From positions 1,612,001-1,676,000 of the forward strand of contig NZ_CP123923.1 in the NCBI RefSeq assembly GCF_030450125.1: a DNA stretch of 64,000 nt. The letters run 5' to 3'. This document shows positions 26,207 to 34,434 of the stretch, piece after piece. Within the stretch, counting starts at the first letter, position 1, and every line of letters begins with the position of its first letter. The translations under genes and the position numbers were made by a program. Under the pieces are notes generated by a model. It ran no database searches, was not told the DNA's origin, and worked only from the letters and a program-made list of their open reading frames with translations. The stretch comes from Streptomyces sp. WP-1. Its GTDB lineage: Bacteria > Actinomycetota > Actinomycetes > Streptomycetales > Streptomycetaceae.

Positions 26207-27025
26207 ATGTCCCAGCCCGCCAAGTCCTCACGTACACCAGCTACGCCCGACGCGCCGGAAAGTGCCGCAGGCGGTCGCGCCGCCGCCCAGCGGCTCAAGA
26301 TGCGCCGAGAACTGGCGGCCGCCGCCATGGAGCTGTTCGCGACCAAGGGGTACGAGGCCACCACCGTCGACGAGATCGCGGCGGCGGCCGGAGTCGCCCG
26401 CCGCACCTTCTTCCGTCACTTCCGCTCCAAGGAGGAGGCGATCTTCCCGGACCACGACGACACCCTGGTCCGCGCCGAGGCGGTCCTCAACGCCGCTCCG
26501 GCGCACGAGCACCCCCTGGACACGGTGTGCCGGGGCATCAAAGAGGTCATGAGGATGTACGCGGCGCACCCGGACATCTCGGTGGCCCGCTACCGGCTCA
26601 CGCGCGAGGTGCCCACCCTGCGCGAGGCCGAGATCGCCTCCGTCGCCCGCTACGAGCGCCTGTTCACCCGCTATCTGCTCGGCCACTTCGACGAGCGCGC
26701 GCACGCGGACGACGCCAACGACGATCCGCTGCTGGCCGAGGTCGCCGCCTCCGCCGTCGTCACCGCGCACAACCATGTGCTGCGGCGCTGGCTGCGCGCG
26801 GACGGCCAGGGCGATGTGGAGGCGCAGCTCGACCACGCGTTCGCGATCGTCCGCAAGACCTTCGGCACCGGCATCGGCGCCGGACGGAGCACGGCCGCCC
26901 GGCCGGCCGCCACCGCCCCGGCGACGGTCTCCCCGCACGGCGAGGTGCTCGTCACCGTCGCCCGTACCGACGCCCCCCTCGAAGAGGTCATGCGCACCAT
27001 CGAGGAGGCGCTGAAGGAGCGCTGA
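26207..27025 (+). CDS. TetR-family transcriptional regulator
   Basis: A 272-aa one-component regulator. Residues about 30-90 form the TetR HTH (LAAAAMELFATKGYEATTVDEIAAAAGVARRTFFRHF, residues 38-72 roughly). The remainder is the helical ligand-binding domain plus a C-terminal extension of about 55 residues ending TDAPLEEVMRTIEEALKER. It lies immediately upstream of ccr in the same direction, and the ccr promoter carries two palindromes. Control of ccr by an acyl-CoA-responsive TetR protein is therefore a reasonable inference, but no direct evidence ties the two. Confidence 0.9.
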   Translation: MSQPAKSSRTPATPDAPESAAGGRAAAQRLKMRRELAAAAMELFATKGYEATTVDEIAAAAGVARRTFFRHFRSKEEAIFPDHDDTLVRAEAVLNAAPAHEHPLDTVCRGIKEVMRMYAAHPDISVARYRLTREVPTLREAEIASVARYERLFTRYLLGHFDERAHADDANDDPLLAEVAASAVVTAHNHVLRRWLRADGQGDVEAQLDHAFAIVRKTFGTGIGAGRSTAARPAATAPATVSPHGEVLVTVARTDAPLEEVMRTIEEALKER

Positions 27026-27068
27026 ACCCGCTCCCTCACCGCTCCGACACCGCTCCACCGCTGTGACG

Positions 27069-27096
27069 ACGGCCACCCCTCGGGGTGGCCGTTTTG
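27069..27096 (+). terminator. Rho-independent terminator after tetR
   Basis: An 11-bp stem ACGGCCACCCC/GGGGTGGCCGT with a two-base loop overlaps a GTTTTG T-tract. It ends the tetR transcript and separates it from the ccr promoter. Confidence 0.8.
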
Positions 27097-27189
27097 CCAT
27101 GTCAGGGGCGCTTTTCGCGCGGATTCCGGGGGCCGTTCGATCGATCATCGCTCATTGGTTACGTAAAGATTTCATCTGAGAGGAACTTC

Positions 27190-27232
27190 TGGCACTCAGT
27201 GCCTTGTCACCTGACACGCGGTGTCATACGTT
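27190..27232 (+). promoter_or_regulatory. ccr promoter with two copies of a 15-bp palindromic operator
   Basis: TTGTCA (27204-27209), a 17-bp spacer and TACGTT (27227-27232) form a good sigma-70-type promoter. Palindrome TGACACGCGGTGTCA (27212-27226) fills the spacer. A second copy TGGCACTCAGTGCCT (27190-27204) ends at the -35. Both fit TGRCACKCRGTGYCW, and their centres are 22 bp apart, about two helical turns. A repressor dimer at each site would block RNA polymerase. Which protein binds is not shown; the adjacent TetR is the obvious candidate. Confidence 0.7.
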
Positions 27233-27472
27233 GAAGAGGTCCGGGCGGCCGGCGAGCAGCGACCATTCGTTCGCCGGCTGTCCCCGAGGGCCTCATGGCC
27301 CGCGCGCCCGGACGCCTGCGTCACAGGCAACCTCCCGCGCCACAAAGCGCTGCCGAAGCACCACCGGGCCGAACCGACGGCACGTTCCACAAACCCTCAG
27401 CAGCACGCACCCCCGCACCGACGAACCCTCAAGCGCCCCTCCCTCAGGGCGCTCACCGCCGGAGGCAATACC
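27233..27472 (+). other. Leader of the ccr operon
   Basis: About 235 nt of untranslated leader. It contains a perfect 8-bp stem GCCGGCGA/TCGCCGGC (27248-27278, loop 15). A second hairpin, AGCGCCC/GGGCGCT (27432-27453), lies just before the GGAGG ribosome site at 27461-27465. The frame of ccr is open through it but uses atypical codons. No known riboswitch class is recognised. Confidence 0.45.
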
Positions 27473-28816
27473 GTGACCGTGAAGGACATCCTCGACGCGA
27501 TCCAGTCGAAGGACGCGACGTCCGCCGACTTCGCCGCACTGCCGCTCCCCGAGTCCTACCGGGCGATCACCGTGCACAAGGACGAGACGGAGATGTTCGC
27601 GGGCCTGAGCACCCGCGACAAGGACCCACGCAAGTCGATCCACCTGGACGACGTGCCCGTGCCCGAGCTCGGACCGGGCGAGGCCCTGGTGGCCGTGATG
27701 GCCTCCTCGGTCAACTACAACTCGGTGTGGACCTCGATCTTCGAGCCGCTGTCCACGTTCGGGTTCCTGGAGCGCTACGGCCGCACCAACGAGCTGGCCA
27801 AGCGGCACGACCTGCCGTACCACATCATCGGCTCCGACCTCGCGGGCGTCGTCCTGCGCACCGGCCCCGGGGTCAACGCCTGGAAGCCCGGCGACGAGGT
27901 CGTGGCCCACTGTCTCTCCGTCGAGCTGGAGTCCTCCGACGGCCACAACGACACGATGCTCGACCCCGAGCAGCGCATCTGGGGCTTCGAAACCAACTTC
28001 GGCGGCCTCGCCGAGATCGCCCTGGTCAAGTCCAACCAGCTGATGCCGAAGCCGGACCACCTCAGCTGGGAGGAGGCCGCCGCCCCCGGTCTGGTCAACT
28101 CCACCGCCTACCGCCAGCTGGTGTCCCGCAACGGCGCCGGCATGAAGCAGGGCGACAACGTCCTCATCTGGGGCGCGAGCGGCGGACTCGGCTCGTACGC
28201 CACGCAGTTCGCGCTGGCCGGCGGCGCCAACCCGATCTGTGTCGTCTCCAGCGACCAGAAGGCGGACATCTGCCGGTCGATGGGCGCCGAGGCGATCATC
28301 GACCGCAACGCCGAGGGCTACAAGTTCTGGAAGGACGAGACCACCCAGGACCCCAAGGAGTGGAAGCGCTTCGGCAAGCGCATCCGCGAGCTCACCGGCG
28401 GCGAGGACATCGACATCGTCTTCGAGCACCCCGGCCGCGAGACCTTCGGCGCCAGCGTCTTCGTCACCCGCAAGGGCGGCACCATCACCACCTGCGCCTC
28501 CACCTCGGGCTACATGCACGAGTACGACAACCGCTACCTGTGGATGTCCCTGAAGCGGATCATCGGCTCGCACTTCGCCAACTACCGCGAGGCCTGGGAG
28601 GCCAACCGCCTCATCGCCAAGGGCAAGATCCACCCGACCCTGTCGAAGGTGTACTCCCTGGAGGACACCGGCCAGGCCGCCTACGACGTCCACCGCAACC
28701 TGCACCAGGGCAAGGTCGGCGTCCTGTGCCTCGCCCCCGAGGAAGGCCTCGGCGTGCGCGACGAGGAGCTGCGGGCCCAGCACATCGACGCCATCAACCG
28801 TTTCCGGAACATCTGA
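27473..28816 (+). CDS. ccr: Crotonyl-CoA carboxylase/reductase
   Basis: A 447-aa zinc-less medium-chain dehydrogenase/reductase. It reductively carboxylates crotonyl-CoA to (2S)-ethylmalonyl-CoA with NADPH and CO2, the key step of the ethylmalonyl-CoA pathway and a source of polyketide extender units. The N-terminus (GTG-initiated) VTVKDILDAIQSKDATSADF is the form I know from Streptomyces Ccr. Other marks are SSVNYNSVWTSIFEP, the NADPH loop LIWGASGGLGSYA and VFEHPGRETFGASVF. The GTG at 27473 lies seven bases after GGAGG. It is the first gene of a five-gene operon. Confidence 0.97.
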   Translation: MTVKDILDAIQSKDATSADFAALPLPESYRAITVHKDETEMFAGLSTRDKDPRKSIHLDDVPVPELGPGEALVAVMASSVNYNSVWTSIFEPLSTFGFLERYGRTNELAKRHDLPYHIIGSDLAGVVLRTGPGVNAWKPGDEVVAHCLSVELESSDGHNDTMLDPEQRIWGFETNFGGLAEIALVKSNQLMPKPDHLSWEEAAAPGLVNSTAYRQLVSRNGAGMKQGDNVLIWGASGGLGSYATQFALAGGANPICVVSSDQKADICRSMGAEAIIDRNAEGYKFWKDETTQDPKEWKRFGKRIRELTGGEDIDIVFEHPGRETFGASVFVTRKGGTITTCASTSGYMHEYDNRYLWMSLKRIIGSHFANYREAWEANRLIAKGKIHPTLSKVYSLEDTGQAAYDVHRNLHQGKVGVLCLAPEEGLGVRDEELRAQHIDAINRFRNI

Positions 28817-28825
28817 GAGCCGTAG

Positions 28826-30853
28826 ATGACAGAGCGTCAGAAAGATCGTCCGTGGCTGATGCGGACGTACGCCGGCCACTCGACGGCCGAGGCGTCCAAC
28901 GAGCTGTACCGGCGCAACCTCGCCAAGGGCCAGACGGGTCTGTCGGTGGCGTTCGACCTGCCGACGCAGACCGGCTACGACCCCGACCACATCCTCGCGC
29001 GCGGCGAGGTCGGCCGGGTGGGCGTGCCCGTCTCGCACGTCGGTGACATGCGCCGGCTGTTCCAGGACATCCCCCTGGAGCAGATGAACACCTCGATGAC
29101 GATCAACGCCACCGCCATGTGGCTGCTGGCGCTCTATCAGGTCGTCGCCGAGGAGCAGGGCGCGGACATCACCAAGCTCCAGGGCACGACCCAGAACGAC
29201 ATCGTCAAGGAGTACCTGTCCCGGGGCACGCACGTCTTCCCGCCGGGACCCTCGCTCCGCCTGACGACGGACATGATCGCGTACACGGTCTCCCACATCC
29301 CGAAGTGGAACCCGATCAACATCTGCAGCTACCACCTGCAGGAGGCCGGGGCCACGCCGGTGCAGGAGATCGCGTACGCGATGTCCACCGCGATCGCCGT
29401 GCTGGACGCCGTGCGCGACAGCGGCCAGGTGCCGCAGGAGCGCATGGGCGACGTGGTCGCGCGCATCTCCTTCTTCGTGAACGCGGGCGTCCGCTTCGTC
29501 GAGGAGATGTGCAAGATGCGGGCGTTCGGCCGCATCTGGGACCAGGTCACCCGCGAGCGGTACGGCATCGAGAACCCCAAGCAGCGCCGCTTCCGCTACG
29601 GCGTCCAGGTCAACTCCCTGGGCCTGACCGAGGCGCAGCCGGAGAACAACGTCCAGCGGATCGTGCTGGAGATGCTGGCGGTCACGCTGTCCAAGGACGC
29701 CCGCGCGCGTGCCGTCCAGCTCCCGGCCTGGAACGAGGCGCTCGGCCTGCCCCGCCCCTGGGACCAGCAGTGGAGCCTGCGCATCCAGCAGGTGCTCGCC
29801 TACGAGAGCGATCTGCTGGAGTACGAGGACATCTTCGACGGCTCGAAGGTGATCGAGGCCAAGGTGGCGCAGCTGGTCACCGACTCCCTCGCCGAGATGG
29901 AGCGGATCGAGGAGATGGGCGGCGCGATGGCCGCCGTCGAGTCCGGCTATCTGAAGTCGCAGCTGGTCGCCTCGCACGCGGAGCGGCGGGCCCGGATCGA
30001 GTCCGGCGACGAGAAGATCATCGGCGTCAACGCCTTCGAGGGCACCGAGCCCAACCCGCTCACCGCCGACCTGGACACCGCGATCCAGACGGTGGACCCG
30101 GCGGTGGAGGCCCGGGTCGTCGAGTCCCTCCAGCGGTGGCGGGACACCCGCTACCAGCCGCCGTTCAACCACCCGCGCCCCTGCAAGGCGCTGGAGCGGC
30201 TGAAGGAGGCCGCACGCGGCACCGGCAACCTGATGGAGGCCACCCTGGAGTGCGCCCGGGCCGGGGCCACGACCGGCGAGTGGGCGGGCGCGCTGCGCGA
30301 GGTGTTCGGCGAGTACCGGGCGCCCACCGGGGTCTCCTCCGCACCGGTGGCCGTCCCCGTCGAGGCCGGCTCGGCGCTCGCCGAGGTCCGCGCCAAGGTG
30401 GACGCCACCGCCCGCGACCTGGGTGTCGGCAAGCTGCGCTTCCTGGTCGGCAAGCCGGGCCTCGACGGGCACTCCAACGGCGCCGAGCAGATCGCCGTAC
30501 GCGCCCGCGACGCCGGGTTCGAGGTGGTCTACCAGGGCATCCGGCTCACCCCCGAGCAGATCGTGGACGCGGCCCTCGCGGAGGACGTGCACGCGGTCGG
30601 CCTGTCGATCCTGTCCGGCTCGCACGCCCAGCTGGTCCCGGACGTGCTCCAGCGCCTGCGTGTGGCGGGTGCCACAGATATACCGGTGATCGCAGGTGGC
30701 ATCATCCCGAACGGTGACGCCGAGCAGCTCAGGGCCGCCGGAGTGGCCGCCGTCTTCACCCCGAAGGACTTCGACATCACCGGGATCATCGGCCGCATCG
30801 TCGACGAGATCCGGACCGCGAACAAGCTCGACCCCTTGGAGGTCCCCGCATGA
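28826..30853 (+). CDS. meaA: Ethylmalonyl-CoA mutase (B12-dependent)
   Basis: A 675-aa adenosylcobalamin mutase that converts ethylmalonyl-CoA to methylsuccinyl-CoA. The N-terminal TIM-barrel has the mutase segments RTYAGHSTAEASNELYRRNL, VAFDLPTQTGYDPDH and MNTSMTINATAMWLLALYQ. The C-terminal about 140 residues form the B12-binding domain with the DxHxxG motif in GKPGLDGHSNG, then the GLSILSGSH and IPVIAGG signatures. Placement between ccr and the lyase indicates the ethylmalonyl- rather than methylmalonyl-CoA enzyme. It starts 9 bp after ccr, and its TGA overlaps the next ATG. Confidence 0.95.
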   Translation: MTERQKDRPWLMRTYAGHSTAEASNELYRRNLAKGQTGLSVAFDLPTQTGYDPDHILARGEVGRVGVPVSHVGDMRRLFQDIPLEQMNTSMTINATAMWLLALYQVVAEEQGADITKLQGTTQNDIVKEYLSRGTHVFPPGPSLRLTTDMIAYTVSHIPKWNPINICSYHLQEAGATPVQEIAYAMSTAIAVLDAVRDSGQVPQERMGDVVARISFFVNAGVRFVEEMCKMRAFGRIWDQVTRERYGIENPKQRRFRYGVQVNSLGLTEAQPENNVQRIVLEMLAVTLSKDARARAVQLPAWNEALGLPRPWDQQWSLRIQQVLAYESDLLEYEDIFDGSKVIEAKVAQLVTDSLAEMERIEEMGGAMAAVESGYLKSQLVASHAERRARIESGDEKIIGVNAFEGTEPNPLTADLDTAIQTVDPAVEARVVESLQRWRDTRYQPPFNHPRPCKALERLKEAARGTGNLMEATLECARAGATTGEWAGALREVFGEYRAPTGVSSAPVAVPVEAGSALAEVRAKVDATARDLGVGKLRFLVGKPGLDGHSNGAEQIAVRARDAGFEVVYQGIRLTPEQIVDAALAEDVHAVGLSILSGSHAQLVPDVLQRLRVAGATDIPVIAGGIIPNGDAEQLRAAGVAAVFTPKDFDITGIIGRIVDEIRTANKLDPLEVPA

Positions 30854-31815
30854 CCGCCCCCGTCAACCGTCTCCGCCCGCGGCGTTCGTGTCTCGCCGTA
30901 CCCGGCTCGAACCCGCGCTTCCTGGAGAAGGCGCAGGGCCTGCCGGCGGACCAGGTCTTCCTGGACCTGGAGGACGCGTGCGCCCCGCTCGCCAAGCCCG
31001 AGGCGCGGCACACCATCGTCAAGTTCCTCAACGAGGGTGACTGGACGGGCAAGACACGGGTGGTCCGCGTCAACGACTGGACGACCGAGTGGACGTACCG
31101 CGATGTCGTGACGGTCGTCGAGGGCGCCGGTCCGAACCTCGACTGCATCATGCTGCCGAAGGTGCAGAACGCCGAGCAGATCGTGGCGCTCGACCTGCTG
31201 CTCACCCAGATCGAGAAGACGATGGGCTTCGAGGTCGGCCGGATCGGCATCGAGGCGCAGATCGAGAACGCGCAGGGCCTGAACAACGTCAACGCGATCG
31301 CGCAGGCGTCCCCGCGCATCGAGACCATCATCTTCGGCCCGGCCGACTTCATGGCCTCCATCAACATGAAGTCCCTGGTCGTGGGCGAGCAGCCGCCCGG
31401 CTACCCGGCGGACGCCTACCACTACATCCTGATGAAGATCCTGATGGCCGCCCGCGCCAACGACCTCCAGGCGATCGACGGCCCCTACCTCCAGATCCGC
31501 AACGTCGACGGCTACCGCGCGGTCGCCCAGCGCGCCGCCGCGCTCGGCTTCGACGGCAAGTGGGTGCTGCACCCGGGCCAGGTCGAGGCCTCCAACGAGA
31601 TCTTCTCGCCCTCGCAGGAGGACTACGACCACGCCGAGCTGATCCTGGACGCGTACGACTACTACACGTCCGAGGCCGGCGGCAAGAAGGGCTCCGCGAT
31701 GCTCGGCGACGAGATGATCGACGAGGCCAGCCGCAAGATGGCCCTGGTCATCTCCGGCAAGGGGCGCGCGGCCGGCATGCGCCGCACCACCAAGTTCGAG
31801 ATCCCGGAGGGCTGA
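30850..31815 (+). CDS. HpcH/HpaI-family lyase (beta-methylmalyl-CoA/malyl-CoA lyase)
   Basis: A 321-aa CitE-like aldolase/lyase that would cleave beta-methylmalyl-CoA into glyoxylate and propionyl-CoA. Visible family features are RRSCLAVPGSNPRFLEKAQ, the metal-binding VFLDLEDACAP, RVNDWTTEW, IEAQIENAQGLNN (catalytic Glu region) and IIFGPADFMAS (Asp ligand). The C-terminal LHPGQVEASNEIFSPSQ is typical of bacterial malyl-CoA lyases. Role assigned from neighbours. It overlaps meaA by ATGA, so it is translationally coupled. Confidence 0.9.
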   Translation: MTAPVNRLRPRRSCLAVPGSNPRFLEKAQGLPADQVFLDLEDACAPLAKPEARHTIVKFLNEGDWTGKTRVVRVNDWTTEWTYRDVVTVVEGAGPNLDCIMLPKVQNAEQIVALDLLLTQIEKTMGFEVGRIGIEAQIENAQGLNNVNAIAQASPRIETIIFGPADFMASINMKSLVVGEQPPGYPADAYHYILMKILMAARANDLQAIDGPYLQIRNVDGYRAVAQRAAALGFDGKWVLHPGQVEASNEIFSPSQEDYDHAELILDAYDYYTSEAGGKKGSAMLGDEMIDEASRKMALVISGKGRAAGMRRTTKFEIPEG

Positions 31816-31820
31816 GCGCG

Positions 31821-32387
31821 ATGCAGTTCGGACGCACCTACGAGGAGTTCGAGGTCGGGGCGACGTACAAGCACTGGCCGGGCAAGACGGTCACGGAGTA
31901 CGACGACCATCTGTTCTGTCTCCTCACCATGAACCACCACCCGCTCCACATGGACACCAACTACGCGGAGAAGACGACGGACTTCGGCAAGAACGTCGTC
32001 GTCGGGAACTACATCTACTCGCTGCTGCTCGGCATGTCCGTGCCGGACATCTCCGGCAAGGCGATCGCCAACCTGGAGATCGAGTCGCTCAAGCACGTGG
32101 CGCCGACCTTCCACGGCGACACCGTCTACGGCCAGACGACCGTGCTGGACAAGTGGCCGTCGAAGTCGAAGAACGACCGCGGCATCGTCTACGTCGAGAC
32201 CAAGGGCTACAAGCAGGACGGCACCCTGGTCTGCGTCTTCCGCCGCAAGGTGATGGTCCCGACCGAGACGTACATCAAGGAGCGCGGCGGCGAGCAGCCG
32301 GGCCGCCCGCCCGTCTCCCACCACCCTCGAACGACGCCCCTGCGGGACGACACCCCCCGTTCGGAACCCAAGCAGCAGGAGAAGTAG
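31821..32387 (+). CDS. MaoC-family hydratase (putative mesaconyl-CoA hydratase)
   Basis: A 188-aa hot-dog-fold hydratase. The hydratase-2 type motif is visible as YDDHLFCLLTMNHHPLHMDT with Asp and His active-site candidates, followed by VVVGNYIYSLLLGM. It would hydrate mesaconyl-CoA to beta-methylmalyl-CoA. The protein is a single MaoC domain, shorter than the roughly 340-aa two-domain mesaconyl-CoA hydratases of alphaproteobacteria. The last about 30 residues (PGRPPVSHHPRTTPLRDDTP) are a disordered tail. It starts 5 bp after the lyase stop. Confidence 0.85.
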   Translation: MQFGRTYEEFEVGATYKHWPGKTVTEYDDHLFCLLTMNHHPLHMDTNYAEKTTDFGKNVVVGNYIYSLLLGMSVPDISGKAIANLEIESLKHVAPTFHGDTVYGQTTVLDKWPSKSKNDRGIVYVETKGYKQDGTLVCVFRRKVMVPTETYIKERGGEQPGRPPVSHHPRTTPLRDDTPRSEPKQQEK

Positions 32388-32390
32388 GCC

Positions 32391-33596
32391 ATGGCCCGTC
32401 TCGCCCAGACCGCCGGTCTGACCGACGTCCAGCAGGAGATCGTCTCCACCGTCCGGGACTTCGTCGACAAGGAGATCATCCCGGTCGCGACCGAGCTGGA
32501 GCACCGCGACGAGTACCCGCAGCAGATCGTGGACGGGCTCAAGGAGCTGGGCCTGTTCGGTCTGATGATCCCCGAGGAGTACGGGGGTCTGGGCGAGTCG
32601 CTGCTCACCTACGCGCTGTGCGTCGAGGAGATCGCCCGCGGCTGGATGTCGGTGTCCGGCATCATCAACACCCACTTCATCGTCGCGTACATGCTCAAGC
32701 AGCACGGCACGCAGGAGCAGAAGGACCACTTCCTGCCGCGGATGGCGGCCGGTGACATCCGGGGCGCCTTCTCGATGTCGGAGCCGGCGCTGGGCTCCGA
32801 CGTGTCGGCGATCAGCTCCAAGGCGGTCAAGGACGGCGAGGAGTACGTCCTGACCGGCCAGAAGATGTGGCTGACCAACGGCGGCACGTCGTCGCTGGTG
32901 GCCGTCCTGGTGCGCAGCGACGAGGGCCACCCGGAGGGCACGGCCCCGCACAAGTCCATGACCACCTTCCTGGTCGAGAAGGAGCCGGGCTTCGGCGAGG
33001 TCCGCCCGGGCCTCACCGTCCCCGGCAAGATCGAGAAGATGGGCTACAAGGGCGTCGACACCACCGAGCTGATCATGGACGGGCTGCGGGTCCCGGCCGA
33101 TCGGGTGCTCGGCGGCGTCACCGGCCGAGGTTTTTACCAAATGATGGACGGCGTGGAGGTCGGCCGGGTCAATGTCGCGGCCCGCGGTTGCGGTGTCGCC
33201 CAGCGCGCCTTCGAGCTGGGTGTGCGGTACGCCCAGCAGCGGCACACCTTCGGCAAGGCGATCGCCCAGCACCAGGCCATCCAGTTCAAGCTGGCCGAGA
33301 TGGCGACCAAGGTCGAGGCCGCCCACGCGATGATGGTCAACGCGGCGCGCAAGAAGGACTCCGGGCAGCGCAACGACCTGGAGGCCGGCATGGCGAAGTA
33401 CCTCGCCTCCGAGTACTGCAAGGAGGTCGTGGAGGACGCCTTCCGCATCCACGGCGGGTACGGTTTCTCCAAGGAGTACGAGATCGAGCGCCTGTATCGT
33501 GAGGCGCCGATGCTGCTCATCGGTGAAGGTACCGCCGAGATCCAGAAAATGATCATCGGCCGCCGGTTGCTCGAAGAGTATCGATTCCAGGGCTGA
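32391..33596 (+). CDS. Acyl-CoA dehydrogenase (putative methylsuccinyl-CoA dehydrogenase)
   Basis: A 401-aa FAD-dependent acyl-CoA dehydrogenase. Segments include MIPEEYGGLGESLLTYALCV, the FAD-contact AFSMSEPALGSDVSA and WLTNGGTSSLVAV, and the C-terminal HGGYGFSKEYEIERLYREA with the catalytic-base region. Within this operon it should oxidise methylsuccinyl-CoA to mesaconyl-CoA. It starts 3 bp after the MaoC gene and is the last gene before a strong hairpin. Confidence 0.92.
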   Translation: MARLAQTAGLTDVQQEIVSTVRDFVDKEIIPVATELEHRDEYPQQIVDGLKELGLFGLMIPEEYGGLGESLLTYALCVEEIARGWMSVSGIINTHFIVAYMLKQHGTQEQKDHFLPRMAAGDIRGAFSMSEPALGSDVSAISSKAVKDGEEYVLTGQKMWLTNGGTSSLVAVLVRSDEGHPEGTAPHKSMTTFLVEKEPGFGEVRPGLTVPGKIEKMGYKGVDTTELIMDGLRVPADRVLGGVTGRGFYQMMDGVEVGRVNVAARGCGVAQRAFELGVRYAQQRHTFGKAIAQHQAIQFKLAEMATKVEAAHAMMVNAARKKDSGQRNDLEAGMAKYLASEYCKEVVEDAFRIHGGYGFSKEYEIERLYREAPMLLIGEGTAEIQKMIIGRRLLEEYRFQG

Positions 33597-33606
33597 TTGT
33601 CCGTAT

Positions 33607-33643
33607 ACGGGGTGTTTTCTTCGAGGGGAAGATCACACCCCGT
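33607..33643 (+). terminator. Terminator of the ccr operon
   Basis: A 9-bp stem ACGGGGTGT/ACACCCCGT has an inner CTTC/GAAG pairing. It begins 10 bp after the acyl-CoA dehydrogenase stop. Confidence 0.65.
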
Positions 33644-33713
33644 AGAGGTTGTTCAGCCGGTCTTCGGCCGCCGACTCGGCTTCCTGGCTTACCCAGTTGT
33701 GGCCCGCGACCGG

Positions 33714-33719
33714 TACGAT
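33714..33719 (+). promoter_or_regulatory. -10 candidate of the psd-pssA operon
   Basis: TACGAT lies 59 bp before the psd start, after the ccr operon terminator. No good -35 is seen at 16-18 bp. Confidence 0.35.
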
Positions 33720-33777
33720 CCCCGGAAAAGCCGCCGTCCCCCGTCTTGTGCGGCCTCATCCGCTACGAAGGTCATCC

Positions 33778-34434
33778 ATGCCCCACAGCCAAACCTCTGC
33801 ACCTCGCGACAGCCGAGCCGGCGTACGCCTCGCGCGCGGAGCATCGCCGTGGCTTCTCCCGACCGTCGCCACCGCAGCCCTCAGCCTGGCCCGCGCCCGC
33901 CGCTCGGGCGCCGCCAAGGCCGTCGCCGTGCCCGCCACCGCGCTCGCGGCGGGCATGCTGTGGTTCTTCCGCGACCCCGAGCGAGAGATCGCCCCGGGCC
34001 GGGTCATCTCCCCGGCCGACGGTGTGGTGCAGAGCATCATGCCCTGGAAGGACGGTCGCACCCGCGTCGCCATCTTCATGAGCCCGCTCAATGTTCATGT
34101 CAACCGCGCGCCGCTCGCGGGCACGGTGACGTCGGTCGAGCACATTCCCGGCGGCTTTGTTCCGGCTTTCAACAAGGAGAGCGAGAACAACGAGCGCGTA
34201 GTCTGGCATTTCGACACCGAACTCGGCGACATCGAGATGATCCAGATCGCCGGCGCGGTGGCCCGTCGCATCGTGCCCTACCTCCCGTCGGGCACGAAGG
34301 TCGAGCAGGGCGACCGTATCGGTCTGATCCGCTTCGGCTCGCGTGTCGATCTCTACCTGCCCGAGGGCGTGGAGGTGGCGGTCGAGGTCGGACAGAAGAC
34401 CGTGGCTGGGGTGACTCGCATTGACCGTGATTGA
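33778..34434 (+). CDS. psd: Phosphatidylserine decarboxylase (pyruvoyl enzyme)
   Basis: A 218-aa short-form (archaeal/actinobacterial type) Psd that makes phosphatidylethanolamine. The self-cleavage site is Gly187-Ser188 in LIRFGSRVDLYLP; the Ser becomes the pyruvoyl group. Asp81 (SPADGVVQ) and His107 (PLNVHVNRAP) are the expected proteolysis residues. A hydrophobic N-terminal segment (about 25-62) anchors it to the membrane. The start at 33778 was chosen for the GAAGG site six bases upstream. Its 3' end overlaps pssA. Confidence 0.93.
   Translation: MPHSQTSAPRDSRAGVRLARGASPWLLPTVATAALSLARARRSGAAKAVAVPATALAAGMLWFFRDPEREIAPGRVISPADGVVQSIMPWKDGRTRVAIFMSPLNVHVNRAPLAGTVTSVEHIPGGFVPAFNKESENNERVVWHFDTELGDIEMIQIAGAVARRIVPYLPSGTKVEQGDRIGLIRFGSRVDLYLPEGVEVAVEVGQKTVAGVTRIDRD

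Noticed and set aside
27293..30625. A 1110-codon minus-strand open frame opposite ccr-meaA
   Set aside because: Antisense to two strongly recognised enzymes; no ribosome site or domain.
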